From Pseudomonadota bacterium (lineage in GTDB: Bacteria > Myxococcota > UBA9042 > PHBI01): a DNA stretch of 12,291 nucleotides. A program made the position numbers and the translations under genes. Of this stretch, positions 6,393 to 12,291 are shown one piece after another (the first letter of the stretch is position 1; each line of letters begins with the position of its first letter). Below the pieces are notes generated by a model. The model saw only the letters and a list, made by a program, of their open reading frames with translations, made no database searches and was not told where the DNA came from. The DNA lies in the NCBI GenBank assembly GCA_005772945.1, contig SXIE01000004.1, positions 1 to 12,291 on the forward strand, in the 5' to 3' direction.

Positions 6393-7151
6393 ATGGCGAC
6401 CGAGAAGGGCGACCACGCGAAGGCCTGGCGGGCGCTGCTGCCGCGCGAGCATGGCCTCTGGGGTTGGCTGCTCGTACCGCTGCTTTGCGCCATCGCCTTG
6501 GCGCCGGGTCTAGCCGTGTTCGGCGCAGCGCTCGCGACCGTCGCGGGCTTCGGCGCCGCAAACGCACTCGGGCGGAGCCATCGGCTGACCGAGCCCGCCA
6601 TCCTCACGGCACTCGGGATCGCAGCCGCAGGCGCGGCACTTGCGGTCGTGACGGCGGTGGTCCCCGTCACGATGGGGCTCGTTCTGGCCATCGCGGGCGC
6701 GCTTGGACTCGGTGCGCGCATGCTGGCGAGGGGCCGGATCCCGCGTCAGCGCCCGCTCGAGCTCCTGGCGCTGACGGGTCTCAGCGTCTCGGCCGCCATC
6801 ATCGCGGTCGGTGACGGTGCCGCGCCCGCACGCGCCGCGGCGGCCTTGACGGCGGTCCTCGCGTGGTTGGTGCTCGGCCTCTGGTGGGTCGGCGCGCTGC
6901 TTGCGCGTGTCCTCAAGCATCGCCCGCCGAGCGCCAGCCTACCCTGGGTCGCTGCGTCGGCCGTCGTCTCGAGCGGCGTCGTCGGGGTTGCCACGCAACA
7001 TCCGATCGTTGGGGCGCTGCCCATCCTCTATATGGGACGAATCGTCGCCCACCGCCCGCCGGCCCATGCGCGCGACGCCTGGCGCGTCGGGGTCGCCGAG
7101 CTCGCATGGGGCGTCGCCTTGGCGCTCGCCGCGGGCCTCGTGAACGGTTGA
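6393..7151 (+). CDS. YwiC-like integral membrane protein
   Basis: The protein has 252 residues. The motif LLPREHGLWGWLLVPL at about 15-30 is the hallmark of the YwiC-like family (Pro-Arg-Glu-His-Gly at 17-21), and the rest is a run of about seven Ala/Leu/Val-rich membrane helices separated by short Arg-rich loops. The biochemical role of the family is unknown to me. In other bacteria it is sometimes near respiratory genes. A GCGGAG ribosome site supports the start. The next membrane-protein gene begins 23 bases after its stop, so the two are probably co-transcribed. Recent co-option into urate metabolism is not suggested by sequence. Confidence 0.8.
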   Translation: MATEKGDHAKAWRALLPREHGLWGWLLVPLLCAIALAPGLAVFGAALATVAGFGAANALGRSHRLTEPAILTALGIAAAGAALAVVTAVVPVTMGLVLAIAGALGLGARMLARGRIPRQRPLELLALTGLSVSAAIIAVGDGAAPARAAAALTAVLAWLVLGLWWVGALLARVLKHRPPSASLPWVAASAVVSSGVVGVATQHPIVGALPILYMGRIVAHRPPAHARDAWRVGVAELAWGVALALAAGLVNG

Positions 7152-7174
7152 ATTCTTGAACGCACGGTGCCCTG

Positions 7175-7927
7175 ATGCCCGAGTACTCACCCGCCCTTTC
7201 GATCGTCACCGCCGCCTTGGAGCTGCTCGCCGCAGGGTGGGCCCTTCGCGCCCACGGGCGCCGCGACGTCCGCATCCCGGTCGCGCTCATGTTCGTCTTC
7301 CTCGCCGGCTACCAGCTCATCGAGGTCTTCGTCTGCCGCGACCCGACGAACGTCTTCCTCGCGCGCGCGGCGTTCGTCGACGTCGTGTGGCTGCCTCCCC
7401 TCGGGCTCCTCTTTTTGCTGCGCCTCGGACGGCCGCGGCGCCGTATCTGGACATGGCTCGTCTACGGCACGCTCGGACTCGCGGGCGTCATCAGCGTGTG
7501 GGTCGTCGTCGATCCCACGTTCGTCACCGGCACCGTCTGCCAGGCGGTCATCGCGTTCTACACGCACCCGACGAACGGCATCGAGCTCTACGGCATGTTC
7601 TACCATGCGGGCCTCTGGGCCATGATGGTCGGCGGGATCCGCGTGATCCTCAAGGCCGACGACCCCAGAGACCGCGCGCACGCGGCCGATTTCGTGATGG
7701 GCACCGTTGGGTTCGTGGTGCTCGCGTTGACGACCGAGGTCGTATTCCCCGGCACGCGCAACGCGACCCCGTCCGTCATGTGCCACTACGCGATCATGCT
7801 GGCGCTGTTCCTGGCACGCCTGATGTGGCGCGAATCACGCTCGCGCGAAGGCCGCGCCGCGGCTGCCCAAGCGCGTGCGACCGCTACGCCTGACCGGCTT
7901 TCGCCCGACGTCCCGCCAGGATCTTGA
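7175..7927 (+). CDS. Multi-pass (about seven helices) membrane protein, unknown function
   Basis: The protein has 250 residues. Hydrophobic segments lie at about 8-24, 34-54, 68-82, 91-112, 134-158, 173-191 and 200-217, then an Arg/Ala-rich cytoplasmic tail (218-250). The last helix has the pattern TPSVMCHYAIMLALFLARL, which resembles a block I have seen in uncharacterised seven-helix proteins, but I cannot name a family. Cysteines at 54, 122 and 203 and His at 131, 144 and 204 are notable. The ATG at 7175 has only a weak ribosome site, so translation may rely on coupling to the YwiC-like gene just upstream. Its last 44 bases overlap the end of the convergent aldolase-like gene. Confidence 0.75.
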   Translation: MPEYSPALSIVTAALELLAAGWALRAHGRRDVRIPVALMFVFLAGYQLIEVFVCRDPTNVFLARAAFVDVVWLPPLGLLFLLRLGRPRRRIWTWLVYGTLGLAGVISVWVVVDPTFVTGTVCQAVIAFYTHPTNGIELYGMFYHAGLWAMMVGGIRVILKADDPRDRAHAADFVMGTVGFVVLALTTEVVFPGTRNATPSVMCHYAIMLALFLARLMWRESRSREGRAAAAQARATATPDRLSPDVPPGS

Positions 7928-9248
7928 CGAACGAGCGCGTGCGCAGCTCCTCGAGCGTCAGGCCCGTCCCCAAGACCTCGGCCTCGGTCACCGCGCCGCA
8001 ATTCAGGCCGCGCAGGAAGTAGTTGAGGAGCCCCTGCCCCGTCGCCGCGTCGTCGAAGGTGTCGCCGACCAGCGTCGCCTTCGCCGCCGCATCGATGAAG
8101 TTCTTGAGGCGCAGCGACGCCGACGCGAAGCTCTCACCGAAAAATGCGTAGATCGCAGCATAACGCGCCGCGAGTTGGCCGGGATGGAGATCCCAGCCTT
8201 GGTACACGCCGCGCTCGAGCGCGTGATGGACGTTGTCGTAGACGAGCTTCCAGGCGCGATGGACCGCGCGCCGATTCTCGGCGAGCTGGTCGCTGCTCAG
8301 CGTCTCGCCCGCCTTGGCGCGGTTCGGCGGGATCGGCATGATCGTCGTCGCCCCGTCCGAGAGGGCAACCCCGGTGCCGGCCAGGGCGATCTGCATGAGC
8401 GCGGTCGCGAAGTCACACGCCGGGTGATCGATCTTCTGGAAGGCCGCCGTGATGTTGCACGTGGCCGTGTAGTCGTACGTCCCGAAGTGGCACGCGGACA
8501 CGCGCCCTTGGCCGGCGCGGACCAGCAGCGGAATCGCGAGCTGGCCGTCGGCCCCGAAGATGGCCTGCGTCGTCTCGATCATGAGCTCCATCTTGAGGGC
8601 GCCACGCGGAAGTCCCGTGCGGGCCTCGAGCAGCTCGAAGAGGTGAACGAGCGTCGTGACTTGCGCGACGTGCGTCACCTTGGGCAGCGTCACGACGAAC
8701 GGCTCGGGCAGACGCGCGCCCGTTTGCGCGCAGAGCGTCGTCACGAAGAGATCGAGCGTCCGGATCGCGCGCCCCGCGAGCTCGTCGGTCAGCGGCTTCA
8801 CGCGGATCCCGACGAACGGCGGCAGCGTCCCCGCAGCCATGCCGGCCGCCGTTTCGCGCGCCGCAATCTCGGCCTGCGCGTCCTCCTCGGCGTCGGGGCG
8901 ATTGCCGTAGCCGTCCTCGAAGTCGATGCGAAAGTCCTCGACGGCCTCACGCGTCAGCTTCTCGCGCACGCGCGCATAGAGCGTCTCGGCGAAGGCCGCA
9001 CCGCTCGGGATCCCCAGCGCCTCGCCGAACACGCGCGCGTCGGGGCCGTACTCGTCGAGGTGCTTGAGCGCGAGCTGCGCCATCTTCTTGGACGTGTCGG
9101 CCTTGAAGAGGTGCGCGCCGCCATAGACGGTGTGAACCGGCTGGCGCGCCGGCGAATCACCGGGGAACGCGGCGGCGAACGCGTGGTTCGCGGCGGTCAG
9201 GCGTTGGCGGAGCGGGGCGAGGACGTCGGCGTCGAGTGAGGCTGGCAT
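7884..9248 (-). CDS. HpcH/HpaI-aldolase superfamily protein (DUF6986-like), last gene of the urate operon
   Basis: The protein has 454 residues with a TIM-barrel style of motifs: HTVYGGAHLFKAD (39-51), DFRIDFEDGYG (105-115), GIRVKPL (147-153), TLPKVTH (187-193), MELMIETTQAI (220-230) and HFGTYDYTA (254-262). E225 and D259 are the likely metal ligands, by analogy with citrate-lyase beta and malate-synthase-like enzymes. This arrangement fits the DUF6986 family, whose members in my knowledge often accompany allantoicase genes. Substrate and product are not established. Because allantoicase yields ureidoglycolate and its breakdown gives glyoxylate, a role in cleaving ureidoglycolate or condensing glyoxylate is a reasonable guess. 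It starts 45 bases after the uraH TAG (33 after the downstream TGA). The ribosome site is weak. Stop codon is TAG. Confidence 0.8.
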   Translation of the reverse strand: MPASLDADVLAPLRQRLTAANHAFAAAFPGDSPARQPVHTVYGGAHLFKADTSKKMAQLALKHLDEYGPDARVFGEALGIPSGAAFAETLYARVREKLTREAVEDFRIDFEDGYGNRPDAEEDAQAEIAARETAAGMAAGTLPPFVGIRVKPLTDELAGRAIRTLDLFVTTLCAQTGARLPEPFVVTLPKVTHVAQVTTLVHLFELLEARTGLPRGALKMELMIETTQAIFGADGQLAIPLLVRAGQGRVSACHFGTYDYTATCNITAAFQKIDHPACDFATALMQIALAGTGVALSDGATTIMPIPPNRAKAGETLSSDQLAENRRAVHRAWKLVYDNVHHALERGVYQGWDLHPGQLAARYAAIYAFFGESFASASLRLKNFIDAAAKATLVGDTFDDAATGQGLLNYFLRGLNCGAVTEAEVLGTGLTLEELRTRSFVKILAGRRAKAGQA

Positions 9249-9281
9249 AGCCGCGGAACCTAGCGAGGCCGCGGGGGAGCG

Positions 9282-9296
9282 TCAACTGCCGCGCTA
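9282..9296 (-). other. In-frame TAG in place of the Tyr codon of the UraH C-terminal YRGS
   Basis: Minus-strand codons read TAG CGC GGC AGT TGA: stop, Arg, Gly, Ser, stop. The last four residues of the family signature are therefore encoded except that Tyr became amber. TAG also ends the next gene (7884-7886) in a normal place, so there is no sign of a reassigned code. Confidence 0.9.
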
Positions 9297-9620
9297 GGTC
9301 GAGAAGCCATAGGGCGAGACGAGCAGCGGCACGTGGTAGTGGCCGTCGGGGTCGCGGATCTCGAAGACGATGGGCACCTGCGGATAGAAGCCGCCCTTGT
9401 GGAACTGCTGGAAATAGGCGCCGGTGTCGAAGGTGAGGCGGTAGATCCCGGTGTCCATGACGCGATCGCCCTTGGCGATACGCCCGTCCTGATCGGTCAG
9501 GGCTTTGCCGACCTCGACAAAGGTGAGGCCGTCGGGCGCCTGTTTGGCCAGCGTGACGAGGATCCCCGCGGCCGGGCGGCCGAGGGTCGTGTCGAGAACG
9601 TGGGTCGAGAGTGTGGCCAT
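9294..9620 (-). CDS. uraH: 5-hydroxyisourate hydrolase (transthyretin-like), ending at an in-frame TAG four residues early
   Basis: The protein has 108 residues as written. It hydrolyses 5-hydroxyisourate, the PuuD product, to OHCU. The family signature is clear: LSTHVLDTTLGRPA (4-17, with catalytic H7), R47 in the middle, and HYHVPLLVSPYGFST (94-108, with H96). Family proteins end in Tyr-Arg-Gly-Ser, part of the active site at the tetramer interface. Here the Tyr codon is TAG (9294-9296), and the next codons in frame are CGC GGC AGT (Arg-Gly-Ser) and TGA (9282-9284). The true ancestral end is thus at 9282, with 112 residues. The change is a single base from TAC or TAT. It may be a sequencing error, a disabling mutation or a readthrough site. 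The AAGGA ribosome site (9628-9632) is good. It lies 15 bases after uraD in the operon. Confidence 0.93.
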   Translation of the reverse strand: MATLSTHVLDTTLGRPAAGILVTLAKQAPDGLTFVEVGKALTDQDGRIAKGDRVMDTGIYRLTFDTGAYFQQFHKGGFYPQVPIVFEIRDPDGHYHVPLLVSPYGFST

Positions 9621-9627
9621 AAACGCA

Positions 9628-9632
9628 TCCTT
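9628..9632 (-). promoter_or_regulatory. Ribosome binding site of uraH
   Basis: The minus strand reads AAGGA, seven bases before the ATG at 9620, placed in the 15-base gap after the uraD stop codon. It suggests uraH has its own efficient initiation within the operon. Confidence 0.65.
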
Positions 9633-9635
9633 AGA

Positions 9636-10136
9636 TCAGGTCACGCCGAGTCGGAGGCGCGTGATCTTGCGCTGCTCGAGCGCGCAGGTGCGCAGCTCGG
9701 CGGCGGGTTCGAGGTTCTCACGGGCAAGGAGGAGGCCGAGCATCTCGGCGGCGGTCTTGCCGCTCGCACACACGATGAAGAGGTGGCCATGACGCGCTTC
9801 GTAGCGTTGGTTGGCGGCGAGGAGCTGCTCGAGGACCGCTTCGTGGGCGGCCCGGAGGGCATCGCCCTGCTCTCGCTCGGAGAGCTCGCCCGAGCCCGCG
9901 AAGCGCGCGCGGAGGCGCGACACGTCGCCGATGCGCGGGTGGTGCGCGAAGGCCTCGCGCCAGTCCGCGTCGGTCAGTGCGTCGAAAGCCCGCTCGGCGG
10001 CGGCCGCTAGATGCGCGGTATCGCCGAAGGGGCGCGCGGCGACCATCGCTTGGATCCAGCGGCGGGCGCCACAGGTGCGCGCGAACTCGGTCTCGGCCTC
10101 GGCGTCGGAGAGGGTATCGAGCGCGGCGACGTCCAT
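9636..10136 (-). CDS. uraD: 2-oxo-4-hydroxy-4-carboxy-5-ureidoimidazoline (OHCU) decarboxylase
   Basis: The protein has 166 residues, the usual length. It turns OHCU into S-allantoin, fixing stereochemistry. Visible family features are HPRIGD at 66-71, with H66 the catalytic His, the SEREQ segment at 86-90, and RYEARHGHLFIVCASGKTAA (111-130), followed by EML and a C-terminal EQRKITRLRL helix. The ATG at 10136 is chosen because the family N-terminus (a short region before TEFARTCGARRW) fits and because it is placed one base after the allantoicase stop (TGA-C-ATG), the classic arrangement for translational coupling. The frame continues upstream, but only as Arg/Ser-rich text antisense to nothing useful and inside the allantoicase gene. 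It precedes uraH by 15 bases. Confidence 0.95.
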   Translation of the reverse strand: MDVAALDTLSDAEAETEFARTCGARRWIQAMVAARPFGDTAHLAAAAERAFDALTDADWREAFAHHPRIGDVSRLRARFAGSGELSEREQGDALRAAHEAVLEQLLAANQRYEARHGHLFIVCASGKTAAEMLGLLLARENLEPAAELRTCALEQRKITRLRLGVT

Positions 10137-10137
10137 G

Positions 10138-11193
10138 TCAGCGCGGCTCGTTGGGATCGAAGGCGGCGAAGAGACGCAGCCGCGACACGCCGCCATCCGG
10201 AAAGATGGTGAGCCGCACGTGCGAGACGGGGCCGAGGTCCGCGAGCTCGTGCGTGAAGACGTGCGTCGCGTGCGGCTCGAGCGGGACCGAGGCAAGCAGG
10301 ATTCGCCACGTCACGTCGGGGCCGGCGAGCGCGCTGGCCGTCGCGCCGGGGGCCATGACGGCCTCGAGCGTGCAGCGATCGGGCGCGTTCCCTTTGAAGT
10401 GATGCGTCTCGACCAAAGCCTGACGGACCGTGCCGGGCCGACCGAGTTGCACGAGGATCCAATCGCGGTCGCCGGCCGACCAGGACCGATGACGCCGCGT
10501 CTCCCAACCGTCGTCCATGCCGCGCGCCGCCCACGGCAGGTTGATGTGGTCCTTGGGCGAAAAGAAGGCGTCGTTGCTCGCGAGCGCGCGCCCGCCCCAG
10601 GCGATCGACGCGAGATCCACCGGCTGCCCGGGCAGAACGCGCGACCAATCGGGCAGGACGCGGCCATACGCGCGGAAGCGGGCGACGCCCCCATCGGGGT
10701 AGATCCTCAGCCGTACGTGCGTGACGCGCCGGCGCGCCGAGGCCGGCAGCGCCAAGTAGTTGTGGGCGCCGCGCTCGACGCGCGTCCGCGGGAGCAGCTC
10801 GCTCCAGGCCCCTTCGGGCAGCGTCGCCACCTCGTGCGGTCGCAGCGGGGCGGCCGTCTCGAGGGCGTCGACCGCGACCTCCTCGGGCGCGTTGCCGACG
10901 AAGAACGACGTATCGACGTCGAGCCCCGCGAGCTCGCCCGGCAGCCCGAGCCGCAGGGCGACCCAGTCGTGCTCCTTCGCCGAGTCGCGGTTGCGGCGCG
11001 ATTCCCAGCCGTCCATCCACTTGCCGCGGTCGGTGTAGACGCCGACCTGGAACTCGGCCGCCCCCGCCTTGAGGAGGTTCTCCTTCTCGGCGAAGAAGTC
11101 GTCGGACGCGGCGAGCGGCAGGCCGCCCAGGCGTTGCGAGGCGAGGTCGAGCAGGTCTCCGAAGGGGTGCGGCGTCACGGGTTCTGCGGCCAT
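10138..11193 (-). CDS. alc: Allantoicase
   Basis: The protein has 351 residues, normal for the family. It hydrolyses allantoate to ureidoglycolate and urea in the cytoplasm. The two internal repeats of allantoicase are plain. Repeat 1 has ASDDFFAEKENLL (29-41), DGWESRRNR (61-69), DWVALRLG (76-83) and DTSFFVGNAPE (94-104). Repeat 2 has ASNDAFFSPKDHINLP (205-220), DGWETRRHR (228-236), DWILVQLG (244-251) and ETHHFKGNAPD (262-272). Each repeat ends in a [IF]-[YF]-P-D-G-G-V strand (165-170, 331-336). The ATG at 11193 gives the usual short lead before FGDLLDLAS. No strong ribosome site is seen. The open frame to 12111 is only the antisense of the helicase gene. It is the first gene of the operon, one base from uraD. 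Allantoinase, which makes its substrate, is not in the window. Confidence 0.95.
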   Translation of the reverse strand: MAAEPVTPHPFGDLLDLASQRLGGLPLAASDDFFAEKENLLKAGAAEFQVGVYTDRGKWMDGWESRRNRDSAKEHDWVALRLGLPGELAGLDVDTSFFVGNAPEEVAVDALETAAPLRPHEVATLPEGAWSELLPRTRVERGAHNYLALPASARRRVTHVRLRIYPDGGVARFRAYGRVLPDWSRVLPGQPVDLASIAWGGRALASNDAFFSPKDHINLPWAARGMDDGWETRRHRSWSAGDRDWILVQLGRPGTVRQALVETHHFKGNAPDRCTLEAVMAPGATASALAGPDVTWRILLASVPLEPHATHVFTHELADLGPVSHVRLTIFPDGGVSRLRLFAAFDPNEPR

Positions 11194-11298
11194 CGTGGCC
11201 GAACGTTGGCGCGGGCGGGACGGGATGTCAATCGCGCCCGATCGCGCGCGGCGGCCGGGGCGCGCGCTGGCGGGCGCGGTGGGGTATCGTGCGCGCGC
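11194..11298. promoter_or_regulatory. Divergent promoter region, allantoicase operon / hrpB
   Basis: These 105 bases between divergent starts must contain the urate operon promoter and probably the helicase promoter. The sequence is extremely GC-rich with alternating GC tracts, and no classic promoter boxes or clear operator are visible. No regulator gene lies adjacent on either side. Confidence 0.45.
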
Positions 11299-12291
11299 AT
11301 GGCGACGCCGACCTCCGATTCGCTTCCGATGACTCCGCTGCTGCCCGAGATCCTCGCCGCCGCGCGCCGAGGGCCCGTGGTGGTGTCCGCGCCGACCGGC
11401 TCGGGCAAGTCGACGTGCGTGCCGCCGGCCCTCACGGCGCTCGGCCGCGTCTTGGTGATCGAACCGCGCCGGGTCGCATGCCGCGCGCTCGCGGTGCGAG
11501 TCGCCGAGCTGCGCGGCTGCCCGAGCGGCACCGATGTCGGCTGGATCGTGCGCGACGAGCGCCGCGTCGACGACAACGCCGCCATCACGTTCGTCACGCC
11601 CGGCGTCGCGCTGCGCATCGTGCAATCCGGCGACATCGAAAACTTCGCGGCCGTGGTCCTCGACGAGTTCCACGAGCGGTCCTTCGACACGGATCTGCTC
11701 CTCTGCCTGCTTCAGGTGCGCCGCGCCCAACCTTGCATCCGCGTGCAAGCGTTGGTCGTCATGTCCGCGACGCTCCAGGCGGAGCGCCTCGCCGAGCACC
11801 TCGGTGGCGTCCACCTCTCGGGCCAGGGTCGGACCTACCCGATCGCCGTCCGCTGGCTGCCGGGCGACGCGACGCTGCCGACCAAGCGCGGCCTCGAGGA
11901 CCGGATCGTCGCCGCGCTCGAGTCGGCCGCCGCCGATCCGGGCGACGTCCTCGTGTTCCTCCCGGGCAAGGCGGAGATTGCGCGCACCGCCCAAGCGCTC
12001 GAAGGCCGCAGCAACGGGCGCTGGGAGATCGCGACGCTGCACGGCGGCATGACCGTGCGCGACCAGGGCGACGTCCTGCGCCCGCGCCCGCAGCTGCCCC
12101 ACCTGCCCCATATGAAGGATGAGCGCCGACGCCGGCGCGTGGTCCTCACGACGAACGTCGCCGAGACGAGCCTCACCATCCCGGGCGTCGGCGTCGTCAT
12201 CGACAGCGGCCTCGTGCGCGGCTTGGTCTACCGCGCGGGCCGCGGCTACCTGAGCCTCCTGCCCATCGCGCGCGACTCGGCCGAGCAGCGC
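11299..12291 (+). CDS. hrpB: HrpB-type ATP-dependent helicase, N-terminal part (runs off the window)
   Basis: The frame is open from the ATG at 11299 to the last base, giving 331 residues with no stop. Helicase motifs appear in order: Walker A GSGKST (34-39), IEPRRVACRALAVRVAE (54-70), TPG (100-102), DEFHERS (122-128, the HrpB form of the DEAH box), SAT (156-158), FLPG (220-223) and TNVAETSLTI (285-294). The window ends just as motif VI (x-Q-R-A-G-R-A-G-R) begins. HrpB proteins are predicted superfamily 2 RNA helicases of uncertain role. Between HGGMTVRDQGDV and VVLTT there is an extra run, RPRPQLPHLPHMKDERRRRR (261-280), about ten residues longer than in E. coli HrpB as I recall. There is no clear ribosome site. 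An upstream in-frame start is not evident. Confidence 0.92.
   Translation, partial: MATPTSDSLPMTPLLPEILAAARRGPVVVSAPTGSGKSTCVPPALTALGRVLVIEPRRVACRALAVRVAELRGCPSGTDVGWIVRDERRVDDNAAITFVTPGVALRIVQSGDIENFAAVVLDEFHERSFDTDLLLCLLQVRRAQPCIRVQALVVMSATLQAERLAEHLGGVHLSGQGRTYPIAVRWLPGDATLPTKRGLEDRIVAALESAAADPGDVLVFLPGKAEIARTAQALEGRSNGRWEIATLHGGMTVRDQGDVLRPRPQLPHLPHMKDERRRRRVVLTTNVAETSLTIPGVGVVIDSGLVRGLVYRAGRGYLSLLPIARDSAEQR

Noticed and set aside
7875..9239. Plus-strand open frame of 454 codons opposite the aldolase-like gene
   Set aside because: It mirrors the minus-strand gene almost exactly and shows no motifs; the minus strand carries recognisable barrel motifs.
9282..9296. Reassigned TAG codon (alternative genetic code)
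   Set aside because: The next gene in the same operon ends at a TAG exactly where its family-like C-terminus ends, so TAG appears to work as a stop here.
11194..11298. Operator for a urate-responsive regulator in the alc/hrpB gap
   Set aside because: No palindrome of convincing length or AT-rich centre is visible, and no regulator gene is adjacent.
11194..12111. Upstream extension of the allantoicase frame to 12111
   Set aside because: The extension is antisense to the HrpB helicase, and the allantoicase family N-terminus begins at 11193.

Overview
The window is very GC-rich, with third codon positions almost always G or C. It carries secreted lipoproteins with low-complexity linkers (Ser/Asp repeats in one, Pro-Thr-Asp repeats in another), a respiratory-type urate oxidase and a dispersed purine-degradation set. 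Together these suggest a myxobacterium (Myxococcota, perhaps the Nannocystis/Polyangium side). The taxonomic call is an inference from composition and gene style, not from a marker gene.

Layout from left to right. (1) 1-186 (+) is the C-terminal end of an ISL3-type transposase cut by the window edge. (2) A strong intrinsic terminator (190-228) faces the minus strand and serves a small unrecognised minus-strand gene (341-646). (3) A roughly 400-bp gene-free stretch follows, with a hairpin just past the end of the next gene. (4) 1053-2672 (-) is a PuuD-type membrane urate oxidase carrying two heme c motifs instead of the usual one. (5) Divergent from it, 2872-4968 (+) is a large lipoprotein with a Ser/Asp linker and a probable helical (alpha/alpha) glycosidase- or lyase-like domain. 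(6) Convergent with it, 4982-6313 (-) is a lipoprotein L,D-transpeptidase-like protein with a 70-residue Pro-Thr-Asp spacer. (7) 6393-7151 and 7175-7927 (+) are two membrane proteins, a YwiC-like protein and a seven-helix protein. (8) A compact minus-strand operon runs 11193 to 7884 in the order allantoicase, OHCU decarboxylase, 5-hydroxyisourate hydrolase, HpcH/HpaI-aldolase-like protein. (9) Divergent from that operon is the 5' part of an HrpB-type DEAH/DEFH helicase, running off the right edge at 12291.

The connecting theme is urate breakdown. PuuD would turn urate into 5-hydroxyisourate and feed electrons to the respiratory chain. UraH and UraD would take this to S-allantoin. Allantoicase would act on allantoate. 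Allantoinase and a recognisable ureidoglycolate lyase are absent from the window. The aldolase-superfamily protein sits last in the operon, where glyoxylate or ureidoglycolate must be handled, and is a candidate for that step.

The most striking detail is in the 5-hydroxyisourate hydrolase. Its family-defining C-terminal Tyr-Arg-Gly-Ser is encoded, but the Tyr codon reads TAG, followed in frame by Arg-Gly-Ser codons and a TGA stop. As written, the enzyme loses exactly its last four, catalytically important residues. The other points worth attention are the diheme PuuD fusion, the orphan aldolase and the repeat-built lipoprotein spacers.
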